Assembly (NCBI RefSeq): GCF_022448905.1 | Contig: NZ_JAKVCW010000010.1 | Location: 117,811 to 181,810, forward strand | Direction of reading: 5' to 3' | Source: Shimia sp. | GTDB taxonomy: Bacteria > Pseudomonadota > Alphaproteobacteria > Rhodobacterales > Rhodobacteraceae | DNA: 64,000 nucleotides | Program-made: the position numbers and the translations under genes | Shown here: one piece after another, positions 54,304-63,894 of the stretch | Numbering within the stretch: the first letter of the stretch is position 1 | Layout of the letters: each line of letters starts with the position of its first letter | Notes under the pieces: generated by a model | Database searches by the model: none | What the model saw: the letters and a program-made list of their open reading frames with translations, nothing else | Told to the model about the DNA's origin: nothing

Positions 54304-56066
54304 GACGGGCTCTCCTCTTGCCATTGGTCCAGCTCGACGGTGAAGAGGGCACCGCCGGAGGGCAGGTTGGTGCCGCGGATGTTGCCGCCGAAGCTTTGCA
54401 CCAAGCCATAGCTGATGGAGAGGCCGAGGCCCATGCCTTCCGAGCTGCCGACTTCCTTGGTGGTGTAGAACGGGTCAAAGATCTTGTCGGGGGCGTCGAT
54501 GCCGGGGCCGGTGTCACGGATGTTTACGCAGAGGCGCGGGGCGGTGACGATGGAGATGTCGATCTGGCGTTCTTCGCTGTCGGACATGGCGTCGGCGGCG
54601 TTGTTGATCAGGTTGACAAACACTTGTGCGAGGCGGACCTCGCCGCCCAAAGCATAGATAGGAAAGTTGTAGGAATGCGCTGCCCAGCTGAGGTTGATGT
54701 GGTCCTGGTTGAGGCGCAGCTCGGTGAGTTCCACCGCCTGACTGATGGTGGCGACAAGATCGACCTTGCCCATGGGCTCGTTTTCGTTGCGGGCAAAGGC
54801 GCGTAGGTTTTTGATGATGCGGGCCATGCGAGTGGCCATTTGTGAGATGCGGGCGAGGTTTTCACCGGCTTTCTCGGTGTTGTCCCGTTCCAGAAAGCGG
54901 GTGCCGTTGTCGGCAAAGGTCTGGATGGCCTGTAGCGGCTGGTTGAGTTCGTGGCTGATGCCGGCACTCATTTGTCCAAGAGCAGAGAGTTTGCCGGCCT
55001 GCACAAGATCGGACTGGGCTTTCTTGAGGGCAGCTTCGGCCTCCTTGCGCTCGGTGATCTCGCGGCGCAGGGCTTCGTTGGTGGCAGACAAGGCCTTGGT
55101 GCGGTGGGTGACGCGTTCTTCGAGTTCGGCGTTGGCTTGGGCCAGTACGCGGCGGCGTTCCAGCACTTGCAACAAAATCAGGCCAAACACCATGACCACG
55201 GCCGCGATGGCGCCCGCCTGAAGGCCTGCGATGCGGCGGGCGAAGCTGACGTCGACGATGGCTTCGGCCACGAGGTCGATAATCGGAAGGTCCTTGATGA
55301 TGTGCAGGCCGCGTTCGGGGATGTAGGGACCCCAATCCATTTTCCAGATTTCATAGCCTGTCGTTGTGCGGCTGGAGAAAGCTGGAGCGGGGCTGTTTGG
55401 CGGCACAAGGCCAGTGCCGCCTGCGGGGCGCTGCCAGAACAGGAGTTCGGAGCGGTTGGTGATGAAAACTTCCTGGGCGTCGTCGACAAAGTAGACGGCC
55501 GGGCCGTCGCCGCGCCAGTTGCCTTCGACATCGGCCATATCCACCACCACCGTGAGGACAGCGGCCACTTTGCCGTCGGCACCAAAGCTGGGAGCGGAGA
55601 AATAGAAAGCGCGCTGGTTGAAGCGTGTGTCAACAGCGTGGTGGGTGCCAATGGCCCCGTGCAAGGCGCGGGTGAAATAGGGGGTGCCGGTGAGGTTTTG
55701 GGAGGGAATGGCGTCTTCTTGGGCGGTGGCCAGAATGGTGCCGTCGGCGCTGGCATAGATCAGGTCGAGCGCAGCGGTTTTGTCAGCCACTTCCAGAAGG
55801 AGGTCGGCGCTGGGCTGGGGGTTTGTTTGGTCTTTGCTCAAGGCCAGCAAAGTAGGATGCTCTGCCATCAGGACCGCAAGCTCTTGATAACGTTGCAGCT
55901 GTGCCGTGAGCCTGTCGGCGGCCAGTGCAAGGTCAGCTTCGCCGCGCCGGGCCAGTTGATCCAGCGCCTGCACATAGCCATAGCGCCAAACGCCGCTGGC
56001 GAGCGCAACAAGCAGGATGATGAAGAAAAGGAGAATCGTGGCCCGGTGGCGTATCCAAGTTCGCAT
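54300..56066 (-). CDS. DctB-like sensor histidine kinase, 588 aa
   Basis: Two membrane helices (about 9-29 and 285-306) enclose a periplasmic dCache-like sensor part (LDLIYASADGTILATAQED; GTPYFTRALHGAIGTHHAVD). Then a coiled coil, HisKA with the phospho-His in SAGISHELNQPLQAIQTFAD, and HATPase_c (NLINNAADAM, DTGPGI, GMGLGLSISYGLV). The layout is that of DctB, sensor of C4-dicarboxylates, but the ligand is not predictable. It forms an operon with the response regulator and the MFS gene and is divergent from the amidohydrolase cluster. Confidence 0.9.
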   Translation of the reverse strand: MRTWIRHRATILLFFIILLVALASGVWRYGYVQALDQLARRGEADLALAADRLTAQLQRYQELAVLMAEHPTLLALSKDQTNPQPSADLLLEVADKTAALDLIYASADGTILATAQEDAIPSQNLTGTPYFTRALHGAIGTHHAVDTRFNQRAFYFSAPSFGADGKVAAVLTVVVDMADVEGNWRGDGPAVYFVDDAQEVFITNRSELLFWQRPAGGTGLVPPNSPAPAFSSRTTTGYEIWKMDWGPYIPERGLHIIKDLPIIDLVAEAIVDVSFARRIAGLQAGAIAAVVMVFGLILLQVLERRRVLAQANAELEERVTHRTKALSATNEALRREITERKEAEAALKKAQSDLVQAGKLSALGQMSAGISHELNQPLQAIQTFADNGTRFLERDNTEKAGENLARISQMATRMARIIKNLRAFARNENEPMGKVDLVATISQAVELTELRLNQDHINLSWAAHSYNFPIYALGGEVRLAQVFVNLINNAADAMSDSEERQIDISIVTAPRLCVNIRDTGPGIDAPDKIFDPFYTTKEVGSSEGMGLGLSISYGLVQSFGGNIRGTNLPSGGALFTVELDQWQEESPS

Positions 56067-56260
56067 GGGTGCAGCTTAGCGCTTTGTGCCTGGCGGTGCG
56101 AGCGTTGCGGCGCGGTTTTGGCTGACTCATGTTGACGCATGGGGAGGCGGGGGTTTGCTTGATAAGTGAATTATTTTCGCGGTGGCTCTTGCCAGTCATT
56201 GAACATTGGTTCAGTCTCGCCGAGCGATCAGCAAATCATGTTTTTTTGGAGGAAGTGCCC

Positions 56261-57436
56261 ATGCCTATCCGCAATCGTATTGCGCAAATGCACGATGAGA
56301 TCACCGGTTGGCGGCGCCACCTGCATGAGAACCCTGAATTGATGTTTGATGTGCATGAGACCGCCGATTTTGTGCAGGCGCGCCTAAAAGACTTTGGTGT
56401 GGATGAGATCACACCGGGCATCGGGCAGACTGGTGTTGTGGCCGTGATCAAAGGCAAGACGGACACAAAAGGGCGGGTGATTGGGTTGCGGGCTGACATG
56501 GACGCGCTGCCGATTCATGAGGCGACCGGTCTGGACTATGCCTCCAAAGTTGACGGCAAGATGCACGCGTGTGGCCATGATGGGCACACCGCGATGTTGC
56601 TAGGCGCGGCGAAGTATCTGGCGGAGACACGGAACTTTGACGGCACGGCTGTGATGATCTTCCAACCTGCCGAAGAAGGCGGCGGCGGTGGCCGCGAGAT
56701 GTGCCGGGATGGCATGATGGACCGGTGGAACATTCAGGAAGTCTATGGCATGCACAATGGACCGGGCATTCCGGTTGGCGAGTTTGCCATCCGCCCAGGG
56801 GCATTGATGGCGTCTGCGGATGAATTCGAGATCGTTGTTACAGGCAAGGGTGGTCATGCCGCAGAGCCTGCGGCGGCGGTGGATACTACTCTGGTCGCTG
56901 CCCAAATTCTTGTGTCGTTGCAGAGCATCGTGTCGCGCAATGTTAAACCGATTGAGCGGGTTGTTCTGACTGTGGGCACGCTCGAAACCGATAGCAATGC
57001 GTCAAATGTGATTGCCCATACGGTGCGTATGAAAGGCACCGTTCGCACGTTGGACAACAACAATCGTGAGTTGGCAGAACGGCGTATTCGCGAGGTCGCC
57101 ACCCATACGGCATTGGCGTTTGGCGCGACGGCGGAGGTGATCTGGGAAGAGGGTTATCCGGTCACGGTCAACCATGATCGTGAAACGGAGTTTGCGGTGG
57201 AGGCCGCGCAAGCGGTTGCTGGTGAGGCAAATGTAGACGCTAATGTGCAGCCCATAATGCCGGCGGAAGATTTCTCTTTCATGTTGGAAGAGCGCCCAGG
57301 TGCTTACATCTTCCTAGGCAATGGCGACAGCGCGCAGTGCCACCATCCGGAATACAACTTCAATGATGAGGCAACCCCACTCGGTAGCAGCTGGTTTGTT
57401 GAGATGATCGAGCGGCGCATGCCGAGCGCGGACTAA
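56261..57436 (+). CDS. M20D-family amidohydrolase 1 (hippurate hydrolase-like), 391 aa
   Basis: Zinc/manganese peptidase of the M20D group, which hydrolyses N-acyl amino acids, hippurate or auxin conjugates. Metal motifs are complete: HACGHDGHTAMLLGAA, QPAEEGGGGGREM, YGMHNGPGIP and HHPEYNFND. First of three tandem paralogues. GGAGGAAG precedes the ATG at 56261; the longer frame from 56129 has no support. Confidence 0.9.
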   Translation: MPIRNRIAQMHDEITGWRRHLHENPELMFDVHETADFVQARLKDFGVDEITPGIGQTGVVAVIKGKTDTKGRVIGLRADMDALPIHEATGLDYASKVDGKMHACGHDGHTAMLLGAAKYLAETRNFDGTAVMIFQPAEEGGGGGREMCRDGMMDRWNIQEVYGMHNGPGIPVGEFAIRPGALMASADEFEIVVTGKGGHAAEPAAAVDTTLVAAQILVSLQSIVSRNVKPIERVVLTVGTLETDSNASNVIAHTVRMKGTVRTLDNNNRELAERRIREVATHTALAFGATAEVIWEEGYPVTVNHDRETEFAVEAAQAVAGEANVDANVQPIMPAEDFSFMLEERPGAYIFLGNGDSAQCHHPEYNFNDEATPLGSSWFVEMIERRMPSAD

Positions 57437-57458
57437 AGCAGGGGCAGGGGAGAGAGAC

Positions 57459-58622
57459 ATGCCGGTCAAGAACCGTTTTGCGGAGTTGCACGCCGAGATC
57501 ACCGAATGGCGGCGGGACATCCATGCGCACCCAGAGGTGCTGTATGAAACCCATCGTACGTCCGCTTTGGTGGCAGAAAAGCTCAAGGCGTTTGGATGTG
57601 ACGAAGTTGTCACCGGCATTGGCCGCACAGGTGTGGTTGGGCTGATCAAAGGTAAGAGTGACACCAAAGGCAATGTGATTGGCTTGCGCGCTGATATGGA
57701 TGCGCTGCCGATGGCAGAGCAGACCGGGTTGGACTATGCCTCCAAGCACGAGGGTGCGATGCATGCTTGTGGCCATGATGGGCATACGGCGATGTTGCTC
57801 GGCGCTGCCAAGTATCTCAGCGAGACGCGCAACTTTGATGGCGCGGTTGCGGTGATTTTCCAACCTGCTGAAGAAGGCGGAAATGGCGCTTTGGCCATGG
57901 TGGAAGACGGCATGATGGAGCGCTTTGACATCAAAGAGGTCTATGGCATGCACAACTACCCTGGCTTGCCAGTTGGCGAGTTTGCACTGCGCAAAGGACC
58001 GTTGCTGGCGGCGGTGGATTTCTTCACCATCGAGATCGAAGGCAAGGGCGGCCATGCGGCGCAGCCGAACAAGACCATCGACCCAACCATGATGGGCAGT
58101 CAGATACACCTAGCGCTACAATCCATTGTCAGTCGCAACGCTGACCCGATCGACCGTGCGGTTTTGTCGGTCACATCTTTTCAGACCGGGTCTGACGTCT
58201 ACAATGTGATCCCGCACACGGCGACGCTGAAGGGGACCGTGCGTACCTTCAATCCGGATACGCAGGATATGGTTGAGGCGCGCATGAAAGAGGTTGTTGC
58301 CGGAGTTGCGGCGACGTTTGGCGGCACGGCCAAGGTCGACTATCAACGGATCACGCCTGCGACCATCAACTGGGATGAGCAGGCCGCGTTTGCCGAAGAA
58401 GTGGCGACCGCGGTGTCTGGCAGTTGTCATGAAGCGCCCCTTAAAATGGGCGGAGAGGACTTCTCCTATATGTTGCAAGCGCGGCCCGGGGCCTTCATCA
58501 TGGTGGGTAACGGCGACAGCGCGGCGCTGCACCACCCCGAATATAACTTTAACGACGGGGCAATCCCGCACGGGAGCAGTTTTCTGTCGGAAGTGATCGA
58601 ACGCCGCATGCCTGCGGCCTAA
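57459..58622 (+). CDS. M20D-family amidohydrolase 2, 387 aa
   Basis: Second paralogue, 22 bp after the first. Metal motifs HACGHDGHTAMLLGAA, PAEEGGNGALAM, YGMHNYPGLP and HHPEYNFND are all present. The loop after the EE pair differs from its neighbours (GGNGALAM against GGGGGREM), which suggests a different substrate. ATG at 57459 with GGGGAGAGAG upstream. Confidence 0.9.
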   Translation: MPVKNRFAELHAEITEWRRDIHAHPEVLYETHRTSALVAEKLKAFGCDEVVTGIGRTGVVGLIKGKSDTKGNVIGLRADMDALPMAEQTGLDYASKHEGAMHACGHDGHTAMLLGAAKYLSETRNFDGAVAVIFQPAEEGGNGALAMVEDGMMERFDIKEVYGMHNYPGLPVGEFALRKGPLLAAVDFFTIEIEGKGGHAAQPNKTIDPTMMGSQIHLALQSIVSRNADPIDRAVLSVTSFQTGSDVYNVIPHTATLKGTVRTFNPDTQDMVEARMKEVVAGVAATFGGTAKVDYQRITPATINWDEQAAFAEEVATAVSGSCHEAPLKMGGEDFSYMLQARPGAFIMVGNGDSAALHHPEYNFNDGAIPHGSSFLSEVIERRMPAA

Positions 58623-58649
58623 GAACGTACTATTGAGCGAGGAACAACT

Positions 58650-59816
58650 ATGCCCACCAAGAACCGTTTTGCAGAGTTGCACGACGAAATCACCGCTTGG
58701 CGCCGTGATTTGCATAAGAACCCGGAGATCCTGTTTGAGACCCACCGCACCAGCGCGCTTGTAGCGGAAAAGCTGGAAGAGTTTGGTCTGGACGAAGTGA
58801 CCACCGGCATTGGCCGCACCGGCGTAGTTGGCGTGATCAAAGGCAAAGAGACCGGCTCTGGCAAGGTGATTGGCCTACGTGCCGACATGGACGCGCTGCC
58901 GATCCACGAGCAGACCGGTCTGGAGTATGCCTCCAAGACACCGGGCGTGATGCATGCCTGTGGGCATGATGGGCACACGGCGATGTTGCTGGGGGCGGCG
59001 AAGTATCTGGCGGAGACCCGCAATTTTGATGGTACCGTTGTGGTGATCTTCCAGCCTGCCGAAGAAGGCGGCGGCGGTGGCCGTGAGATGTGTGAAGACG
59101 GTCTGATGGAGCGTTGGGGCATCCAGGAAGTCTACGGCATGCACAACTGGCCGGGCGTGCCGCTGGGCACCTTTGCGATCCGTCCAGGCTCGTTCTTTGC
59201 AGCAACGGATCAGTTTGAGATTCACTTTGAAGGCCGCGGTGGTCATGCGGCCAAGCCACATGACACAGTCGACACCGCCGTGATGTCCGCGCAGGCGGTG
59301 CTGGCGCTGCAAACCATTGCCAGCCGCAACGCTGATCCTGTGGACCAGGTGGTTGTGTCGGTGACCAGCTTTGAGACTTCGTCCAAAGCGTTCAATGTGA
59401 TCCCGCAGAAGGTGCACATCAAAGGCACCGTGCGCACCATGTCCAAAGACATGCGTGCCTTGGCGGAAGAGCGGATCAATGAGATCTGCAATGGCATCGC
59501 AGCGACCTTTGGTGGCACGGTTGAGGTTGTTTATCACCGTGGTTACCCGGTGATGGTGAACTCTGAGGCACAGACCGAATTTGCCGCTGAAGTGGCCAAA
59601 TCGATTTCCGGTCAGTGTGATGAAGCGCCATTGGTGATGGGCGGCGAGGATTTTGCCTTCATGCTGGAAGAACGTCCTGGGGCCTATATCCTCGTTGGCA
59701 ACGGCGAAGACGGCGCGATGGTGCATCACCCGGAATACAACTTCAACGACGAGGCCATTCCGGCGGGCTGCTCCTGGTGGGCGGAGATCGTTGAAAAGCG
59801 GATGCCCGCTGCCTAA
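58650..59816 (+). CDS. M20D-family amidohydrolase 3, 388 aa
   Basis: Third paralogue, 27 bp after the second. Metal motifs HACGHDGHTAMLLGAA, PAEEGGGGGREM, YGMHNWPGVP and HHPEYNFND are intact. Closest in its EE loop to paralogue 1. GAGCGAGGAAC precedes the ATG. The three genes look like one operon, and a GC hairpin follows. Confidence 0.9.
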   Translation: MPTKNRFAELHDEITAWRRDLHKNPEILFETHRTSALVAEKLEEFGLDEVTTGIGRTGVVGVIKGKETGSGKVIGLRADMDALPIHEQTGLEYASKTPGVMHACGHDGHTAMLLGAAKYLAETRNFDGTVVVIFQPAEEGGGGGREMCEDGLMERWGIQEVYGMHNWPGVPLGTFAIRPGSFFAATDQFEIHFEGRGGHAAKPHDTVDTAVMSAQAVLALQTIASRNADPVDQVVVSVTSFETSSKAFNVIPQKVHIKGTVRTMSKDMRALAEERINEICNGIAATFGGTVEVVYHRGYPVMVNSEAQTEFAAEVAKSISGQCDEAPLVMGGEDFAFMLEERPGAYILVGNGEDGAMVHHPEYNFNDEAIPAGCSWWAEIVEKRMPAA

Positions 59817-59827
59817 GTAATCAGGAA

Positions 59828-59851
59828 GGCGGCGCCAAAGGTTGCGCCGCC
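59828..59851. terminator. GC hairpin between convergent genes
   Basis: GGCGGCGC and GCGCCGCC are perfectly complementary around an eight-base loop. No T-run follows, so it may be a transcript-end hairpin or a Rho-assisted stop. Confidence 0.45.
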
Positions 59852-59871
59852 GTTCCCGGAATGTCGACAGG

Positions 59872-62334
59872 TCAGGAGGCCTTGCGGTGTTCCAACTGGG
59901 TCGACAGGGCCTGCAGAAGGTGGGCCTTGTTGATCGGCTTGGACAGGAAGTAATCCATTCCCGCGTCCAGGCAAGCCTCTTTGTCACTGTCAAATGCATT
60001 GGCTGTCAGCGCCACAATCGGCGGCTGATGGATCGGCAGGGAGCGGATGATGCGGGTGGCTTCCACCCCGTCCAGTTCCGGCATCGACATGTCCATAAGC
60101 ACCACGTCCGGATTAAAAGTCTTGCAGAATTCGACCGCTTGCAGGCCGTTTTCCACTTCAATCAGTTCCACCGCAAACTCAGCCAGGTATTTCTGCACCA
60201 ACAGCCGATTGGTCTTGTTGTCCTCGGCCAAGAGAATGCGTGCGCCGTCCAGATGTTCAGAGGCAAAGAGTGGCGGTGGCGCCGCGGTCGGGGCGCTGCC
60301 TTCCACCGGTTGGGTGTCAATGGTGGCGACAAAGCAGGCACCATCTTCATAGTCGGTGCACAGCGAGATATTGCCGCCCATGCGCCGTGCCAGCATGGCG
60401 GAGATCGTCAGGCCAAGGCCGGTGCCCCCAAAGGCGCGGGTGGTGGCTGCGTCTGCTTGCGAGAAACGGTCAAAGATGTGTTGGGCCTGCTCGGCAGTGA
60501 TGCCGATGCCGGTGTCACACACGTCGATTTGAATGCCATGCTCAGACGCGTCATCACGTTTCACAACCACTCGAACGCCGCCCTCGGAGGTGAATTTCAC
60601 GGCGTTGCCCACCAAATTCACAATGATCTGACGCAGGCGGCCATCGTCGGAGCGGACTTCTGTCGGCAGATCGTCTTCATACGCCACCGTCAGCGAGATG
60701 CCTTTTTGCTCAGCCTTACGGCGCAACAGCTCTACGGCCCCTTCCACACATTGGCGCAGATTGAAGTCCACCTCGGACACTTCCAGTTTGCCACTTTCCA
60801 GACGGGAAAGGTCGAGAATGTCGTTGATGATCTTGAGCAGGGCGTAGCCGCTGTCGCGAATGGTGTCGACGCATTGGCGATCATCAATGGAGAGATCGCT
60901 CTCATTCAGGATGTCGGCCATGCCCAAGATGCCATGCATCGGTGTGCGGATTTCATGGCTCATGTTCGCCAGAAATTCGGATTTGGCGCGGTCCGCCTTT
61001 TCGGCTACGAGCTTGGCTTCGGCCAGTTCCTTCTCGTGGTTCTTGGTTAGCGTGATGTCGCGTTCGATCCCGATGTTCATGGTGACGTTGCCGTCTTCAT
61101 CCTTGATCGGGAAGATGTTGGTGCCGACCCAGATATCGCGCCCGTCTTTTGTTTTGTTGATGATCTGACAATGGAACCGGTTCCCCAGATTGCGCTGGGT
61201 GATCATTTCCTGAATCGCATCTGGGTTGGTGTTCGCGGAATTGAGCAGTTGGCCGACATGTTGTCCGACAGCCTCATCGAACGAATAGCCGGTCATCCGC
61301 GTAAAGCCTTCGTTGACCCATTGAATGTGCCCATCAGGGGTGCTGAGGATGATGCTGTCTGAGGCGTGTTTGGCAACCAGCGAAAGGCGCTCGAGTTCCG
61401 CTTCCCGCCGTTTCAAAGTGTTGATGGCAGTCCGGCGGGTGTCAGACAGGCGACCCGCGGCAACTGTGGGGATCAAGATCAGAAGACCCACGATGAAGAA
61501 CGCGATCCGGCGTGGCCACATGTCGTCTGCGGTCAGGGCCCAGCCACCTTTGGGGCGGGTGGCCAATTGCCAGGAACCACTTGGCAGTTGGATGTCCATG
61601 AGTATGGGAGAATCGTCCAGAACAGCGGCATCTCCAAAGAAGAGTTCTCCGTCCGCGCCTTTGCCGTCTTTGCCGACCAGGGCCACGTCGATGGGCAGAT
61701 CAGGGTCAAGAAGCCCAGCCTCCTGGTACAGGAGATTGGCGTCAATCACGGCGGCGACCAATCCCCAGAACTGGCGTTGCCCATTGCGGGTGTCCCAAAC
61801 AGGGAAGCGTGCCACAAATCCCGTGCCGCCCTGCACAAGGTTGATGGGGCCGGCAAGAACCATTTCCCCTATGTCCCGGACTTGATAGGCGGCGGCGCGT
61901 TGCGCCTCGTTTTTATTGTAGTCTAAACCGAGGGCTGCCTTGTTCTTTTCATAGGGGAAGACTCGGTTCACAATCAGTCCCGGCGCGGCAGCGATGTTCA
62001 AGAACTCCTGATGACGGCCCATCACCAGCTCGACCAATTGACTGTATTCCGCCTGGGACATCTCCAAATTTGCGGTGAGCGCGGCGATCATGCCGCGCAC
62101 CAGCTGAATGTCGGCGCTGACATAGCCTTCGACTTGTGCCCGCAATCGGCTGGTCTCGCTGACCGCCAGTGTGTGCTGCTCCTGTTTGGTGATAAAGGTT
62201 TCGTTGCGTTCGACATAGACGGCGAATGACACCCACACCACCAGAGCGATGAGTGATGGGAGATAAGTCGGTCCGCCCATGGAGCGCGGGATTGCGCGCA
62301 GAGAGGTCATCAGGGGCATGTTATGTCCGGACAT
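59872..62334 (-). CDS. Hybrid sensor histidine kinase with CHASE and PAS domains, 820 aa
   Basis: Domain order: membrane helix (about 25-42), periplasmic CHASE-type sensor (PGLIVNRVFPYEKNKAALGL; QGGTGFVARFPVWD), membrane helix (about 285-303), PAS (TPDGHIQWVNEGFTRMTGYS), HisKA (FLANMSHEIRTPMHGILG), HATPase_c (NLVGNAVKFTSEGG, DTGIGI, GGTGLGLTIS), and a receiver domain (VVLMDMSMPELDGVEATRII). CHASE sensors bind small ligands such as cytokinin-like compounds or peptides. No cognate regulator is adjacent. ATG at 62334. Confidence 0.9.
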   Translation of the reverse strand: MSGHNMPLMTSLRAIPRSMGGPTYLPSLIALVVWVSFAVYVERNETFITKQEQHTLAVSETSRLRAQVEGYVSADIQLVRGMIAALTANLEMSQAEYSQLVELVMGRHQEFLNIAAAPGLIVNRVFPYEKNKAALGLDYNKNEAQRAAAYQVRDIGEMVLAGPINLVQGGTGFVARFPVWDTRNGQRQFWGLVAAVIDANLLYQEAGLLDPDLPIDVALVGKDGKGADGELFFGDAAVLDDSPILMDIQLPSGSWQLATRPKGGWALTADDMWPRRIAFFIVGLLILIPTVAAGRLSDTRRTAINTLKRREAELERLSLVAKHASDSIILSTPDGHIQWVNEGFTRMTGYSFDEAVGQHVGQLLNSANTNPDAIQEMITQRNLGNRFHCQIINKTKDGRDIWVGTNIFPIKDEDGNVTMNIGIERDITLTKNHEKELAEAKLVAEKADRAKSEFLANMSHEIRTPMHGILGMADILNESDLSIDDRQCVDTIRDSGYALLKIINDILDLSRLESGKLEVSEVDFNLRQCVEGAVELLRRKAEQKGISLTVAYEDDLPTEVRSDDGRLRQIIVNLVGNAVKFTSEGGVRVVVKRDDASEHGIQIDVCDTGIGITAEQAQHIFDRFSQADAATTRAFGGTGLGLTISAMLARRMGGNISLCTDYEDGACFVATIDTQPVEGSAPTAAPPPLFASEHLDGARILLAEDNKTNRLLVQKYLAEFAVELIEVENGLQAVEFCKTFNPDVVLMDMSMPELDGVEATRIIRSLPIHQPPIVALTANAFDSDKEACLDAGMDYFLSKPINKAHLLQALSTQLEHRKAS

Positions 62335-62512
62335 TGGTTACGCAACAAATAGTGGCTTCTCGCGCACTGTTTCAGAAAGTCCTTCACCACTTATTAACGC
62401 CGGTTTTCCCGGTATCGTTGTTTGCGGGCAACGCAAAGCTGCCCCCATGGCCATGTGAGGTGGCCTGTGGTTAAAGTCCTGGGAGGGGCAATCAAGGCAT
62501 AGGCAGAGGATT

Positions 62513-63811
62513 ATGCAGAAGACATTCCGGCGCAGCGGTCCAGCTTTGGGCTGGCAATTGCGGTGTTACCTGGCGCTGCGCCCCTGCTTGCAGCCGTTGA
62601 TGCGGCGGGTGGTGGCGCGCCGCGTGGCGCGGGGCAAAGAGGATCCGGCCCGGGCGCAGGAGAAACTGGGGCAACCAAGTCTGGCGCGGCCTTCGGGCCC
62701 CTTGGTCTGGATTCACGCGGTTGGGCTTGGCGAAGTGCTGGCATTGCGTCCGTTGCTGGCGAAGATGGGCGAGATGCGCCCGGATGTGCATTTCCTTGTG
62801 ACCTCCACAGCGCGCAGTTCGGCGCAAGTGTTCGGTCAGAATCTGCCACCCCGCGTGATGCATCAGTTTTTGCCTCTGGATGGACCGGCCTATGTCACGC
62901 AGTTTCTGGACCATTGGCGGCCGGATGTCTCGATCTGGTCGGAACAGGACCTCTGGCCCGGAATCATCTGTGATGTGGCGCGACGGGGTATTCCGCTGGC
63001 GTACATCAATGCACGTCTCACGGAAGACGGGTTTGAGAAACGGCGCCGGTTCCGCTCCGGCTTTGCGCATCTGATGCGGCTATTCTCTTTTGTGGCGGCG
63101 CAGGACGCCCGCACCGTCGATTTTCTTCAGCAGCTTGGGGCGCGGAATGTGCACAAGATGCCGTCGTTGAAACCCGCGGCTGTGCCTTTGTCGGTGGACG
63201 CGCAGGCGCTTGCGTTTGTGAAAGTGGCTGTGGGAGGGCGGCGTGTCTGGGTCGCAGCATCCAGTCATGCGCCGGATGAGACGGTTGCTATCGCAGCGCA
63301 GGTCCGCGTTTTGGAGGCAGATCCCGACGCGCTGTTGATTGTGGTCCCGCGATTACCGGAGCGTGGTGCTGAAGTTTGTGCGGCTTTGGACGCCGCAGGG
63401 CTGCGATATGGACAGCGCAGTACGGGACAGGACGTGAAAGCGGTACATCAAGTCTATGTCGCGGATACACTTGGAGAGCTGGGGCTTTGGTACCGGGTGG
63501 CGCAGGTGGCTTTGGTAGGGGGGAGTTTTGGAGAAACGCAAGGCCACAATCCTTGGGAAGCGATCACATTGGGCTGCCCAGTGGTCAGTGGCCCCATGAC
63601 AGACAACTTCGCGGCGGACTATGCCCAGTTGCAGGAGGCGGGGCTGGCACGGCGTGTGGAAGAGGGCGCCATGGCTGGGGAGCATTTGGCCGCACAGGTT
63701 TTGCAGGCAGGGCAGGGGGGCACATCTCAACGTGCCGCGGCCCTGGTGGCGGAGGCGCGGGCTGCGATCAGCCCCCTGGCAACCCGGATGCTGACATTGC
63801 TTTCGAAGTAG
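62513..63811 (+). CDS. waaA: 3-deoxy-D-manno-octulosonic acid (Kdo) transferase, 432 aa
   Basis: Transfers Kdo to lipid A in lipopolysaccharide synthesis. GT-B glycosyltransferase fold: N-terminal IHAVGLGEVLALRPLL, the sequence SEQDLWPGIICDVARRGIPLAYINARL and C-terminal VALVGGSFGETQGHNPWEAI, which are the KdtA hallmarks. ATG at 62513 with AGAGGATT upstream. It is divergent from the hybrid kinase with 178 bp between. Confidence 0.92.
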   Translation: MQKTFRRSGPALGWQLRCYLALRPCLQPLMRRVVARRVARGKEDPARAQEKLGQPSLARPSGPLVWIHAVGLGEVLALRPLLAKMGEMRPDVHFLVTSTARSSAQVFGQNLPPRVMHQFLPLDGPAYVTQFLDHWRPDVSIWSEQDLWPGIICDVARRGIPLAYINARLTEDGFEKRRRFRSGFAHLMRLFSFVAAQDARTVDFLQQLGARNVHKMPSLKPAAVPLSVDAQALAFVKVAVGGRRVWVAASSHAPDETVAIAAQVRVLEADPDALLIVVPRLPERGAEVCAALDAAGLRYGQRSTGQDVKAVHQVYVADTLGELGLWYRVAQVALVGGSFGETQGHNPWEAITLGCPVVSGPMTDNFAADYAQLQEAGLARRVEEGAMAGEHLAAQVLQAGQGGTSQRAAALVAEARAAISPLATRMLTLLSK

Positions 63812-63879
63812 CAATTAAGCTCAAGGATTATATTTTAAATTCAGGTACTTTTGGTGACTTGCGGCGGTTGGGCAGCACT

Positions 63880-63894
63880 TTTTCTCCGAGAAAA
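63880..63894 (+). terminator. Weak hairpin and T-run after waaA
   Basis: TTTTCT and AGAAAA can pair around CCG, followed by TGATTTTTTC. The stem is AT-rich. The remaining 100 bases to the window end hold no gene I can support. Confidence 0.3.

Noticed and set aside
53227..56135. Two long plus-strand open frames, each of 394 codons
   Set aside because: Both are antisense to the DctD-like and DctB-like genes, which have complete domain sets.
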